From: Tubiluchus corallicola
Taxonomy: Eukaryota > Priapulida > Priapulimorpha > Priapulimorphida > Tubiluchidae
Direction of reading: 5' to 3'
DNA: 64,000 nt
NCBI GenBank assembly: GCA_030141605.1
Contig: JAQGDQ010000448.1
Coordinates: 64,001-128,000, forward strand
The position numbers and the translations under genes were made by a program. The notes beneath the pieces were generated by a model. The model was not told the DNA's origin. It did no database searches and worked only from the letters and a program-made list of their open reading frames with translations. Positions 12,401 through 24,900 of the stretch are shown here, one piece after another. Position 1 is the stretch's first letter. Every line of letters starts with the position of its first letter.

Positions 12401-15400
12401 GCTGTTTAATTCGGGTTAAGATGAAGCCAGCGCAAGCTTTGCAAAATGCTACTGTAGCGCTAGTTTATGGCTGGTTCATGAAGCGGTCTTGCGCTTGATG
12501 ATGGAAAGCCATTCGAGTGCATTACGTTTAACTTGGTTTTAACCTTTGTAGTTATTGTTCTAAATTATAACTCACTTGTTAAAGGAGCGAAAAATATCTA
12601 TTTGTTAAAAAAATGAAAGATCTTTTAAATATTTTACTGTTTTCTTTTTATGTCTATAGTGTCTCAGTAATGGCTATTGCTAGTTCCTTCCTACGGCGGC
12701 CATATTTCTTTAGCGTATTTATTCACCATAGTCACAATATGAATTGATTACAGTTATATAGTTTGCCGAACAGTCCGAAATATCGTGTGCGACGTGTTCC
12801 TTTTGTTTATTAAAGTCTTGGAACATTTCACAAAGTATCTTTTTGCGTCATCAGCCTAGAATCAGATTGAAATTGAGTGAATTAAAATAGATAAAATTGT
12901 GCTAATATTGCGTAATGTAAAACACAATTTCTGTACAACATAATTTACATAAGAGGTCTGCAATGTGAAATTTAAAATAAAAAATAAATATACAGTTAGA
13001 CAGTATCCGAATTTTGGTTAGTGTTCTTCTAAGATACACTTTAAAACTCCAGTATTTCAAATAATAGGTGAAATAAAATATATAAGGCATTTAAAATCAC
13101 GTCCACAATTAAGAAGCTTGCGTCTTTAGAAATACGTGCACTTGCAGCTAAAATTTGCAGAAATTATTTCTGACAGACAAAGGAGCTAGAAGGATTTTTG
13201 ATAGAAACAAGCAGAAAAATTCATTGTGCGGTTTACGTTAGCGTTTGCTTGTATAATCGTTTTCACGACACAGGAAAATTTTTACTATTTTGTTAAACGA
13301 CTTGCATTAAGTTATTCAATGGCGACTTCAGCCGTAGTATTGATCTGTTGTGGTTTTTCCTGAGTTCAACTCTATCGATTGATTTACAAGCATCTGCACG
13401 GTATTTTCTTTATTCATCTGGAATTCTAGACCCCAAGTGAGATTGATTTTCTACTGGGAGGAATTAAAACTGCAAAAATCAGTGAAACGTGCATTTCCGG
13501 AAGAATTAGTAAACTTGTCTGTTTTGCGTCGACGATTGGTGACCCAAAGTTATGCTGTTGTACAAGAAACTATGTTTCAGATTATATGCTTTAATTTGGT
13601 ACTAATTTAAGATTATCCTAATGGAAAACTATTTCTCTAAGTTATACATTTACTGTGCTTTTAAAAATAGTGACTTTGGGTTTATATAATATGCAAATTT
13701 ACATAATAATAGTAATAGTCACTGTAATTGTGCTTTTGTTACTAACTGGCTTTCGTGATCACGGCACTACACAGCAGGGGTGTTACCCCACCTTGCTATG
13801 CAGTTGTAAAACACTAGTACTGTATATGGTTAAAGAGACCCTTTTCTGCATTACAGTTACCTCACCTATATTTTTTGCATTACCCTCCTACTACCCAGCC
13901 AGATATTTGAATGAAACTGTCGCACAGTATCTTGAAGAGCGCAATATCGTCTCGAACACAAGCAACGTGTCACGTGCGTCCAACAAGGTGGAGTCTTTAG
14001 TGCAGTATGTGGTGTGTAGAGAAGTTGCAGTCAATTTTTACTGCAAAAATCTCGCTTTGATTTGGCCCATTCCTGTTCACAATCCCACATCAACGCTGGA
14101 CAGGACAAGACTGGTCACTTGCCCCATTCCTTGAATGGGTCCGAATAACGCGTCTCCAAAATAGCTTGCTGAATTTGTCTGTGTCTGTGGCGTTGCATGC
14201 CATTCAAAGCTACATGACAACATTCTTAGAGCCTCAGAGATCTGTAACATCTGCCCACGGACTGTACTTTAAATAATAATTACATTCTATGTGAACTTTC
14301 TTTGGAGACTGTCAGCTTCTTTCAGCTGGTTCTAGTCTAGGTAACTGGTATCTTATCTTCGGATTGCGGGGTTAACATTTATATCTTATTTGAGGGAGGT
14401 GCAAAATCTTAAGTACTCTAAGCTTAACTACACTTCAAGTTAAGTAGTCTAGTGTATTGTGATAGGTCCTTCTCAGAATAACGTTGATTGTGCTGTTATC
14501 ATTACCATTAAAGCACAAGAAAACCCTCCACTTACATAAAGCTTAAAAAATTCGTCTCGAAATTTTATATCACTTACGTACTAGCTTTTCGTATGCATGG
14601 CTTGCATCTGCCGTAACGCTGTTAAAACGTGTAAATTTAAACTCCCGCGATGACCGTTAGGCGCAGCCATTTTAATGGTGGGTCGTTTGAAACAAGTTTA
14701 GATAACATTGTGTAAAGCAGTGGTTTCCAAACTTTCTCGGACCGTTACCCAAATCGGGAAACCCGGTCGTGTCCATTCCCCCCCCCCCCCACCTAGTACT
14801 ACTTCTCCAACTCAAAAAGTAAACACACGTATATGCCACAAGCAAGCAAAATTATTTATGTTTGCTTGTGACATAAATAAATTTCCAGGTGTTGTTGTTG
14901 TATTGTTGCCAAAACAAGAATTACAATTACTGAACCTGCTCATTACTGGCAGTCTATTCAAGAAGAAAACTACGTAAAATGCATTCCGAGCGAAGTTTTA
15001 AAAATTTTCAGAGGGGTGCCCGTTACCCTCCCCCCCCAAAAAAAACATATTACCCCCGGGGGGTAATTTACCCCTACTTTGGGAACCACTGGTGTAAAGT
15101 TTGAAAGAATATTCAGAGCATTCGTAGCATACGTGTTGCTAATTAAGTAAAATTTTAAATTACTGTATCTTGTCAATAAGATTAAAAATACGTTTTTGGC
15201 TAGTGAGTGGCGCACCCTGGTGGGTCAGCGAGATTTTGCCAAATAGCACAAACATTTTAAATTATTAGTCTAGTTACATAAGTCTTACCAGCAAGCAAGT
15301 GATTTGCACGGAAAATTTTTTGGGACATAATTTAACGTTTCCTTTTCTTCTCCTGATTTACGTGGCGTATATGACGTCATGTAATGGCGCGGTCGGAACA

Positions 15401-18400
15401 GGATTGCGGGAGATTTAAAATGAAAACAAACAAAAATTCCCCTCAACGCGAATGCGATATACGTGTAAAAGTGCTGTAAAGTAGTATAATTTTTTTCTAA
15501 AACCTACTTCAAGTACCCCTTTTCTTGTCCTTTAATAACCATTCCGTGTATTATTTGGAGCAGGAACGTTGCACATAAGCCACAAACGTATAGTGCTGTA
15601 GTTAACAGAGAAGTAAATTAAACAAAGGCTAAAAACTGTTTATTCCGTGTTTGCGGTCCACGCCTGAATTAAGTACTTAGTTTATATTCTGTCAATTCCT
15701 TGAATATTTAATTTCCGTGGTGGCGTTTCCAAGCAGTATTTTGAAAACGGTCTCTGTCATAAGAAGCCCACTAATTGTTGATTCCGCCCGTTAATGTAAC
15801 GCTGATTGGAGTCAAAGGTTCAAATATTAACTTAAAAGTGAGAGAGTTTTGCTTCGAAACATGTGATTCATCTTTGAATCCACCTCCTTTGAGAAGGCAC
15901 GCGACAGCAGCAGTATCTCGCGTGGCCGGGTACTCACGTAATACACCCTGTCACCCTTAGCAACCGTGCATTATGAAGTGACCCTTTAATCGCCAGTTCA
16001 ACACACCCCAGGATAAAACTGGCGGCATAATAATTATGAGCATGATACATTTCAGTATTTTTTTTTTTGTTTGGCTTATCGCAGTTTGTGACATCGAATG
16101 TAGATACTGGCAGTTATTGTCTTCAGGTTTTTTAAAACAGACTTACACTAATTAACACAATGATTTCATTAACTTGGTCAGAATTTAATGTGTTGTCACT
16201 GCCGTTGACTGCGTCGCAAGTTTGATGTCGGCTTTGCCAAAATCTGCGAAAAAACAAGATACTTGATATCCTATTTTCATGATAATTGTGTGTCTGTGTC
16301 ATTATTTCCTGATAACTTGAATACTGGATCAAAATTGTGTCACTAATTTTGCGTGTCCCTTCTATTAATCTAGTAACACGTTTAGAAGCTATTCCTGTTC
16401 TTGCAAATAGAAAGTGGCTGTTTTTAAGTAGCAGACGGCTTACGTGGGCTATTGACTCTAAACTACTGGATCTGCTTATTGCTGTTGTTTATTGGATGAC
16501 GTGAACTATGCTTGCCATAAGTCGTAAACCCATAACCCAGCTTTAATTTCTTCTGTTGGGCATTTGTGCATGTGAATGGATGCAGGCATATCTCATTTAT
16601 ACCATCTTACTCTTCTGAATTGGAATCCGTCATTTTGCTGTCGAATACAGCTTTGTTCCGCGTTCATTGAAATACTTGGCTATAGCACAGCTTCCTTTTC
16701 AAAAGTGTCTTGAGGGTTGTACACATAAATGAAACAGATTTGAAAATATCAGTTAATAGGCAAATGCAAACGAGTTAAGCTTTCCGCCCTCATGATGATT
16801 ATTCAGTTTTAATGATTTGTGTGTTCATGGCACTTTCGCTTTATCATGGGCAACCTCCTAGAAAACTCTTGGGTTATTTCATTTGGCGTTCTACATTCTT
16901 CTATTTCTTTTCTTGGCGGCTATTTTATGTACATTCAAATGTAGAAGGAAAACCCGCGAGAAATAGCTATGCTCAAGTCTCACCACAAAGACAATAACTA
17001 GGCGAAGCTTGCAGGTGTCGAACTGTGTAAAAAGAATACTTTCTGGAATTCTACAAACTGCAAAACACATTGTCTAATTTTTGAGTCTATCTAGTGTGTA
17101 AAGATAGTCTATCGAGTGAGTAACTCATTGAGTTATTAAAAACGCATTAAAACGAAAAGACAGGCTAGAAGCAGCAGTCACTCTGTTTTTTAATTACTCT
17201 GCTGCGGTTGGTTGATGTCCTCATGAAAGTTTCTTTTTAATTCCAATTGGTTGTTAATCTACATGAAGCTTATCTATGCGAAGCCGCCTTCCCATAGAAA
17301 ATAACAACGGCATTTTTGTGGCGCACAGCATTTTTCTAAGACAATTTTCATTATTCGTATTATGTTGTTCTTTGTTTGCTTATTTTACTTTCCCCATTTG
17401 CTAATTCTGTCATTGTTGTAGCCGTTAACAAGGACAAGTTCACTGTTGATCAATAACATTATTCATCACCGTTTTTCACCTTTGTCGTTTCTTCCTTCCT
17501 ACCTATTACCCTTAAGCTTAGAGCTGCAAACGTGGTTACTCCGGTATAGTTTATAGAGAAAATAGATAACGTTATAGTAGTTTATTCCTTCTGTAGCATC
17601 GTCATTTCACGCCAATTGACCGTCTAGGGCGCGTCTTAACATCTGGGAATCGATTTGTAATTAACCATTATGTTTTAGGAATGTATTAAAGCAAAGCCGA
17701 ACCAAATCTACTCTTTAAAATATTAAAAGGAAGCATACTGTTTTTTTCAAAAACGACTTACGTGAAAGAATTATTACCACACAAACACAATTTCACATTC
17801 GTGCCGCGCTAGTTCTTCTCTGTACATGCATTTCGCCATTCACTAATTAGACGGGCACTAGCGCCTGCATTTCCGAAACGCATTACACAAAAACAGGTGC
17901 TGTACCTCTCAGTTCAGGTGTGTTAATTTCTGACGAACTGCAGACGTTCGAGAGCTCGTGCGTGAGCACAGCGGTATATTTGAAATTTGAATTTTTATCT
18001 TAAAACTTGACAAGTTTTAGTATAACACACTGAATATCTTACCGTAGCACTGTACTTCAATTTTCGCTTTCGCAAACACGTGCAACACGCTTGTGGAATA
18101 TTTTTGCTGCTGAAAATAGGTTAGTTTGAGATGTCATCAATAGTTGGGCTCGCCCGCCGTTATTAAGTTTTTAATCTGTTCTTTTACTATAACAAGCGCT
18201 TTTGCAGTGTTAATTGTGTTAAAATGTATACATTTTATCGGACTTGAAAATAAGGTGGTATGTGAAAAATCATCAGGTATTCCTTTAACTTTTCCTGGAT
18301 TTAAATGTAGGCATCTGCAGACTGTATCTTGCTAGGCATTAATAATCAGCCTTTTGGCAAATGCTCACTCTTTCAAAACGCTCATATTTTGCCGCCGTTT

Positions 18401-21400
18401 CACGCCGGACATAGTCGGCGGAATGAAGCCATTTGGGCGTAATAATAGTCTTCTTGTCAGTAATAGACGTATAACACTGAAAGACTTCGCCGTAATTTTC
18501 TAAGCATCATCTTTTAAGCTGCAGTGAGTATTCGTATTAGCCGTGGCTCTAGCAAATTCTACAACATTTGGGCTTTGTTTGCACTACATGCTTGATATAG
18601 CTCCCGCTTTGAAGATGGTATTTCATTCTATCTCAGTCATAATATATTGTATCATAACATAGATACTGTTTAAATTAAATAAAAAGTTGTCAGGGCAGGT
18701 AGTCAGCCCTTAAAAGTCTATTGGTTGAAAACGAAGACATTGAAAGAAATATTTTCTTGCTGCCCTTTGGTGGTGTTTGTATGGCGCGCGGTAAGTTTGG
18801 TCCTGGTACAAGGAAATTTTGGTACCGGGAAAATATGATACTAACGAATTTTTGCTGCAAGCAAATATAGTACAAAGTAAAAATGGTACGGGAACAAGTT
18901 TGGTACTAGGAAATTTTCGTTTTCGAAAAGTTTGGTGCTAGGAAAATTTGATACAGGGAAAGTCTTGTACTGTGAAAATACTTTTTTTGTCATTTTGTTA
19001 CTGTTGTTACCGTTGTTGTTGTATGTTAGTTCTTGCTTGCTACTTTTGTTGTCCTCATCGTCGTCAACATCATCATCATCGTCGTCATCAATTTTATTGC
19101 TGTCATCATTGTTACTTTTGTCGTTTTGTTGCTGTAGCTGTTGTTGTTGCTGATGTTGTTATTCTTGTTGTATGTTAGATTTTGCTTGCTGCTCTTGTTG
19201 TCATCATCATCATCATTATGGTCGTCACAATCACCATCAACATGGTCATCATCATCGTCCTCCTCCTAATCATCATTGTCAATATCACCACTCTATTTAT
19301 CACCATGTTAACAACAGTAAAAGCAAAATCAGATGCAGCAACAATTAACAGTGGCAGTTTCAATGACGGTGTCAGCTATGATCTTAATGACGACGTGCCT
19401 CTCTGCCACTACCAGTGCTGCCAGCAGCAGCATTATGACAACATTACATCATGGTCGCCACTGCCAGCAGCAGCAGCAGCAGTAATAGGAGCATCAAGAA
19501 GAAAAGTTCTCACTCCATACTGTTAGCCTCACGGGAAACCAAACTATACTTATGCAGGGCGTATTTTCCATTGATATCATCGGCCATCACTGCCCTGTTC
19601 TTTTATCAGTTTGATAAGTTTCGTAAAAAAGCAAAAAAGTGGTATGACGTTTCATGATATTTTTTTTTATAAATAAACCAGACTTTCCTAGTTCCAAATT
19701 TCATATTTTCCAGTTGAAACAATTATTTTGTACTGAGATATGGGAATGCTGTCTTTTTCGTTTAGTACCAAATTTTCCAGCACCAAACTTTCCTACTACG
19801 AAATTTCTTTTGTACCTTATTTTCCTTGTACCAAAACTTCATTGTGCCAGTATTTCTTCTAGGACTAAACAATCCTGATACCATATTTTCCTCATACCAA
19901 ACATTCCCCATACCACATTTTCCTAGTACCAAAAATTCCTTGTACCTAAAGATGATAGCACCAAATTTACCTGTACCATAATCACTGCTTACTAAAAATT
20001 CCTAGTTCCAAATTTTGCCAGTACTAAACTTTCCTCGTATCAATTTTACCTGTACCAAACTTTTCTACATTAGTTAGCAGCTGTTCCGTAGAACAGAGCC
20101 CTGAGAAAATATTTAGCTACAAAAGTCTGCCATCTGCTCCAAGAACCTCATCTTTTTGTAGATGATAAGTGATACTAGATTGATCCTTATGGAGGTGGGG
20201 TTGAATAAAGAAAACACAAATGAGTTGATTTGCATCTGACATTGAACTGTCTGCAGTTGACAGCTATATTTCACTGTATTTCCTTAAAACTTATCAATTG
20301 TGAATTATATTTTTCGAAATAGTTAATGTCAGCGATCAGTCCGCATTGTTTAACTTCTTTTCTTGTTAATATGCGGCTGTATCGTTCACCTCTCCTCCGG
20401 GCAATGAGCGAAGCCTGATCAGGTCAAAGCGTTGCCATGGTAACGCCTAATTGACTTAATTGCAGGTGTGCCACGATTGTGTACCTATGCTGCGCTGACA
20501 TAGGTAACTATAGTGCCTGCTTTTATAATTATTCATTTTTGCGTGAATTATATAATATATCTACAGCTGTTCGGGAATTTGCTGGAGCGTCAGGCTACTC
20601 TAGAGTGGGTCATGCTTGTGCGTGGCTGGGGCTTTGTGCTACCCATTCTTTTGTTTCTGCAAAGCATTTTTGTTTGTGGTGCCTAAGCCCTAAAGTATTT
20701 TTAGCTATGCGCTCTCGAGAATAAAATATATGTTAATAGTTTAAAATTTTAACCATCATAAGTGTATTTATTACATCATTTTTTCATAAAACGTCATTTT
20801 TTAAATTAATGGTTCGAATTAATTTGACCGCCATTAATGTGGCAGTTTAGCACCCTAGCTAGCCTAATACAGTGAAACGAAAGAGAAAAAAACGGGTGCA
20901 CCTCGTTTTTGGCCACTCTCTTGCCTGTCTAAAATACAATCTAGTAAAGATGGTAGTTCTCCTGCCTGTAGAACTTAATAGCATTGTGCAATTGAAATTA
21001 AGTATTGTGTTAGTGAGAGACAATTTTCTCCTTGTATATATCGGGAGAGAAGCCATTACGTTCACTGCGGGAAGTCCACTGCAAAAGTTAGCATGTTTCA
21101 CCACTGGTGTTTGTTAAAATTACAAATACAAGTTTTAGTTCGAAAAACGTTCAAAGTTCAATTTTTGTAGCACCTTCATACTGCTTAGTTGTTAAATAGT
21201 GTAAACTTCGACCATGAGAAGGCAACCTATCAATTTTGGTCAGTCTGCATTCAAAGATTCTTCACACGGCTGTTTATAATTTTTGGAAACTTGGGAAAAA
21301 TTCCGCGCTTATCTGCGTCGCATCTGCTTTTTAAATGACATTTTAAGTGTTTATGTATGTGTGAACTTGGGTTTATTTTTATATTGCCCGCAATGCAACA

Positions 21401-21931
21401 TTTCTTCTTTTTCTAAGTTACTGTCTGTGCTTTTATTTTGTAACAAGTATCCTCCATGTTCTGTATTGAAGCATTGCAAGGTTCTTTAGCTGGTTTCAAA
21501 TTATTGTTTAATTAAGGTGGGTATGTAGTTGAATGTTTTTGGCCTTATGGATCTCCTCTGAATAATACATACAACTTGGACGTTTATAGGGTAGTAATTT
21601 TGTATTACTAGCAATAATAATTAAAATAACAACAATCATAAAATGAGTGACATGAATGTTTTTTGCAGCTTGCAAAAGGAAAGAAGAGCAGCAGGCCACT
21701 GTCAGTCAACCGCCACAGCCCAAGAAGTCTCGACTGGTCTTCACGGACATACAGCGGCGCACTCTGATGGCCATCTTCAAAGAGACACAGAGGCCCTCAA
21801 AGGAAATGCAAATTGCAATTGCCAAGCAACTGGGTCTGGAGTTAACAACGGTGGGAAACTTTTTCATGAACGCTCGTCGTAGATCAGTAGATAAGTGGAA
21901 GGATGAGCACAAACAGACAGACTCAAGTTGA
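464..21931 (+). CDS. ONECUT: ONECUT-class cut-homeobox transcription factor
   Basis: This gene encodes a sequence-specific nuclear DNA-binding regulator of the ONECUT/HNF6 class. The two coding exons are 464-1757 and 21669-21931, 518 residues in all. The donor is GCAG|GTATTT and the acceptor TTTTGCAG|CT, phase 1, joining LRLA to ACKRK between the two DNA-binding domains. The start is the ATG at 464 (context AAACATGG); the open frame extends further upstream but without an ATG. Seen in order: an acidic N-terminus; the family motif SYATLTPLQPLPPIST near residues 164-179; then EEINTKDVAQRI opening the single cut domain (about 353-431); then a homeodomain (about 450-509). Helix 3 of the homeodomain reads NFFMNARRR, with the Phe48/Met50 pair that marks this class. 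Length and architecture match bilaterian ONECUT proteins. Orthology is near certain; which paralogue is meaningless if the species has one gene. Confidence 0.96.
2686..2768 (+). repeat. tRNA-like SINE head or tRNA pseudogene
   Basis: An A-box-like TGGCCTAGTGGT lies at 2693-2704 and a B-box-like GTTCAAACCC at 2738-2747. The 45-nt offset is exactly that of tRNA positions 8 and 53. Between them ACAC/GTGT closes a 7-nt anticodon-type loop (2714-2720) with T33 and A37 in place and TTA in the anticodon position. A six-T run at 2763-2768 could end Pol III transcription. The acceptor stem does not pair and the T stem has mismatches, so this is not a working tRNA. A tRNA-derived SINE or a decayed tRNA copy fits best. 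Confidence 0.55.
5769..5935 (-). repeat. Dispersed repeat with GAT/GGT microsatellite
   Basis: Bases 5777-5850 are, in reverse complement, nearly identical to 19081-19137, apart from an 8-bp indel and a mismatch or so. Shared words include TTTTATTGCTGTCATCAT and CGTTTTGTTGCTGT. The stretch continues into degenerate (GAT)n and (GGT)n at 5855-5915. This is therefore a second copy of a dispersed repeat, not an independent microsatellite. Long ORFs in it are low-complexity artefacts. Confidence 0.7.
8963..9499. mobile_element. hAT-like non-autonomous element (MITE), 537 bp
   Basis: The left end reads CATGGGTTTCCAACCTTAGG and the right end, reverse-complemented, AAGTGGTTCCCAACCTTTTG. These are imperfect terminal inverted repeats related to the CAGTGGTTCYCAACC ends of hAT elements. 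GGGTCGCGA follows on the left and GGGGTCGCC lies near the right end, as in known hAT MITEs. The flanks are GTGTTGAT (8955-8962) and GTGTTGGT (9500-9507), an 8-bp target duplication with one change. There is no transposase frame. The 136-codon frame crossing the right end looks spurious. Confidence 0.8.
14718..15091. mobile_element. hAT-like non-autonomous element (MITE), 374 bp
   Basis: The element begins CAGTGGTTTCCAAACTTT; its far end, reverse-complemented, is CAGTGGTTCCCAAAGTAG. It is flanked on both sides by the identical 8-bp sequence GTGTAAAG (14710-14717 and 15092-15099), the duplication length made by hAT transposases. The interior has poly-C runs near 14780 and 15032 and GGGTAAT/ATTACCC inverted words near 15050-15068. 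It has no coding capacity. The perfect target duplication suggests a younger insertion than the copy at 8963. Confidence 0.88.
18785..20070. repeat. Foldback-like array of short units in opposite orientations
   Basis: The left arm (about 18785-18985) repeats degenerate units of the form TTTGGTACNAGGAAAA. The right arm (about 19675-20066) repeats the reverse complement, TTTTCCTNGTACCAAA, more than fifteen times. The roughly 0.7-kb centre holds TTG/TCA-rich sequence. Many units contain GGTAC/GTACC, so single units are partly self-complementary. Arms of short iterated repeats facing each other resemble Foldback/Galileo-type transposon ends. I could not identify a target duplication or a transposase. 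Element status is inference. Confidence 0.65.
19005..19260 (+). repeat. TTG/TCA-rich core repeat, internally duplicated
   Basis: Two related blocks, beginning near 19013 and 19166, each run TTGTTGTATGTTAG, then CTTGCTTGCT- or TTGCTTGCTG-like sequence, then TTGTTGTC and (ATC)n. Part of the core is also found reversed at 5777-5850. ORFs of 60-114 codons crossing it are low-complexity products and are not called as genes. Confidence 0.65.
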
Positions 21932-21966
21932 ACTGGCACCAAACTAAGGGACAAAAATTACCTTTC

Positions 21967-21972
21967 AATAAA
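21967..21972 (+). other. Possible ONECUT polyadenylation signal
   Basis: AATAAA lies 36 nt after the ONECUT stop codon. It is the first canonical signal downstream. Whether it is used, or a longer 3' UTR extends into the next kilobases, cannot be told from sequence alone. Confidence 0.4.
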
Positions 21973-24900
21973 ATTATCTCAGTATCCACATTCCATGTAG
22001 GATTTATTTTACAGAATTTATTTATTATTATTTATAAGTATGTTTGCTGCACGATTTTGTGCAGTTTGAAATTTTTGTGCAATACTCCTTCCAGCTATGG
22101 CAGGCAGCTGTGACCTCTTCTAGTCCTAGTCGAGACATTCCTTTTCCTCAGGACAAGCATCAAGTAGTAGATCTTGGGCCTCCTTGTGTGGCAGTCAAAT
22201 GTCGTAATTTCTTTGTAATGGAAAAAGAGGATATCAAAATGTTTGCACAAAAAGGTGATTTGCACTTCTGTGGGTCTCATTGGACATTGTGTTAAATAAT
22301 GCTTGATTTTGTCGCTTTTGTAGATGTCATTGTGATTATACACCTGGCTCTGATGATACCACCATGCCAAAGATTATTTTAATGTTTCCATTTTGAGTAA
22401 AAAAAAAGTTTTTGTTAAAACTTCAGATCATGTTTGCCCTGTCTGTTGCTGTCTGCCTCAGTTTGCTTTGTTAATTATTTTTCTCGTGTCATTTCACTTG
22501 TCTTCATTTAAATGGCAGTTATGGACTGTATATAAACACATTTTTAAATAGCTTCTTTCATTGTAAAACTGGACCGCCACTTGACCAGGGATGTGCAGGC
22601 GTTTTTCCATAATAAGCATTTATTCCAGTTTGCTTGTCTTTGGTTTTCATGGTTCTTGTAGCATCAAAATGGGGGGGGGGGATTCACAGTTCAGATACAG
22701 CGGTTCTAATAGGTGTAATAGATTTTTGGAAGGCACAATAGACATTTATTTACTTTTGCAAGTTGCACCTGAAAGATTCCTTGTGAGACATGTTAGCTTC
22801 ACGCTAGTTTGTTAAAGGAGATTATTTTGCATTTCCAAGTAACTGTGTGAAGGGATTGCTAGACACTTGGCTGGTTGGTCTTCAGGCATCTTCCAGGCCA
22901 CTTCTGCATGATTCATCTAAGTTTTCACATCTGTTGAATATTCTTAATCAAGCTTTTTTGCATTAATAAAGGAAACTCCTTTTTTGGCAACTTGACATAT
23001 TTATTTAAATTTAATAAGATTCTTTGTTAATCCTGTTATGCCTGTTAACTTCTTACCTTCATATTTGAAAATGCATATTTTGAAATTTTTTGATTTGTGA
23101 TTTCTCATTACAGCAGTTACCTGTCTTTGTAACTGCTGTAACAGCTTTTTATTTTGGGCGTTTCTATCTTTTTGCTACCTTGTGGACCAGCACTTTTAAG
23201 GCATTTGTCCAAACATCAGACCAACTCCTACTTAACTCTTGTAAATAGATTCTTTGTTGTCTGTAGTCCATTTTCCTTGTTTCCATTAAGTCCAAGTAGA
23301 AGTTCTTTTATCTCAAGACGGTGGGTGTGTACAGCCTTTTGCACTGTACAGTTATTGTAACCCCGCACTGTGTGTGCATGTCATATTAGTGATATTTTAT
23401 CAGTTACAGTATATAATATTATACTACTGTATTATGTAAACAATGCGTCATTTTATAGAGCAAGTGAATCAGGAGGCAGTGAAATAGTCATTGTAACAAC
23501 CATAGCTATTGTTATGTATATGTCTTGCACTAAGCTGTGGCACTAGTGGTTGATATAATTATTGTATCGCTGTAATGAACAGTGAAATCATATTACGTTG
23601 TAAATAGATTATAATATTAGTGACTGTGCGAATACTATGAACTTGGATGCAAATGCATTCAGCTGCAAATTTTTCATGGTTTACCAGTCTATATGTCTAT
23701 TATTTCTCAACCTATGAGTGCTATTTTTTTAGAATTTCATTTTCTACTTCCAAGTTTTTTTCTGCTAGGTTCATTTTCATTTTGCTCTTGTCTGTGAGAA
23801 CATAAAGGTGATGCTATTACCTCGTTAATTAACATTGGTAATATTACAAAGTAAAAACAATATGAGGTAGAAAATGTAAGAAAATTTTTGGTCTTGTCAC
23901 AATAAGAGAGACCTGTAATATTGGTTGCCACTGTGCTACTTTAATTTCGTGTGCAATATGGTCAGTTTTTCAGTAAAAGACACTTGGATATTAAATTTAC
24001 ATGTTGGATCGCCTGTAAAAATGATTTTCTTCAGCAGTAATAATCACCTTCCCACAAATTTTCTTAACGTAGAATTAATAGAGACCCTAAGTGGAGTAAC
24101 TACCTACATTTCTTGTTAGCCCAGAAAACCTAGAATGAAGAAGCCCCAAGAAGCCACTTTTCCTTTGTTACTAGATACACAAATTGTACATACTTTTGGC
24201 AATTGCTAGAGCTTTTTATGTTGGAGGTGTGAGCGAGTGTTCCAACAGACAGGAAATTGCAAGAAGATCACTGTTTTAGCACATCTCTTGTTGCAATGTT
24301 AGGATTGAATGATGGAAACGGTTGTCCGTCCCAAAAACGCTCGATGGCCGGCTTAGTGTCTCATCTTAAAGAATTAGCTTTGATAATGATTCAAATCTTA
24401 TGTCATGTAGAATTTATCTGAACATGATCAGAAGTGCTTAGTTATAAATACTTGAATACCACTGGTATAATGCTGATAATAATAGCTTTATCCACAAAAG
24501 TGACTCAGTGCTGCATAGATTTTCGCTTCCTATTGTATGTTTCAGATTGTGATCGATTCTAATGTTGCTTATGTGTTATATTTATTGTTTCCAAATAATA
24601 TAGTCGTAAACAACCGATGGTTTAATCGCAGACAGGTAACTCTCGGGCTGTAACTCTGAAAATTGCACACGGCTAAGGTATAACTAAGAGTGGCTTCTTT
24701 GTAGGCGTTACATGTTTTTAATTTGTCATACATTGTAAAATGATTTGTTGGGAAACATTTTTCTCTGGAACTTGAACATTCCACTGGTAGCTTTTCAGCA
24801 GCATATAGCTGCAGGATGTAATTAAAATTTTCTGTCCTGCGAGCAGGCAGTAATTTTCTATTATTAGTTCTGCAGCCGCTTCTACGTCATGGTGTTAGGC

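Larger units (their letters stand above)
1758..21668 (+). other. 19.9-kb ONECUT intron between cut and homeobox exons
   Basis: The single coding intron begins GTATTT at 1758 and ends TTTTTTGCAG at 21668. I see no additional coding exon in it on either strand. ORFs here are short, lack family motifs, or arise from low-complexity DNA. It contains the SINE head, two hAT-like elements, the GAT/GGT-rich repeat and the foldback array listed separately. The rest is AT-rich unique-looking sequence. In this gene family long introns often hold enhancers, but nothing in the sequence alone identifies one. Confidence 0.8.

Noticed and set aside
18932-19526. Several overlapping ORFs rich in Ser, Leu, Ile and His
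   Set aside because: They are translations of TTG/TCA simple repeats, open in several frames at once.
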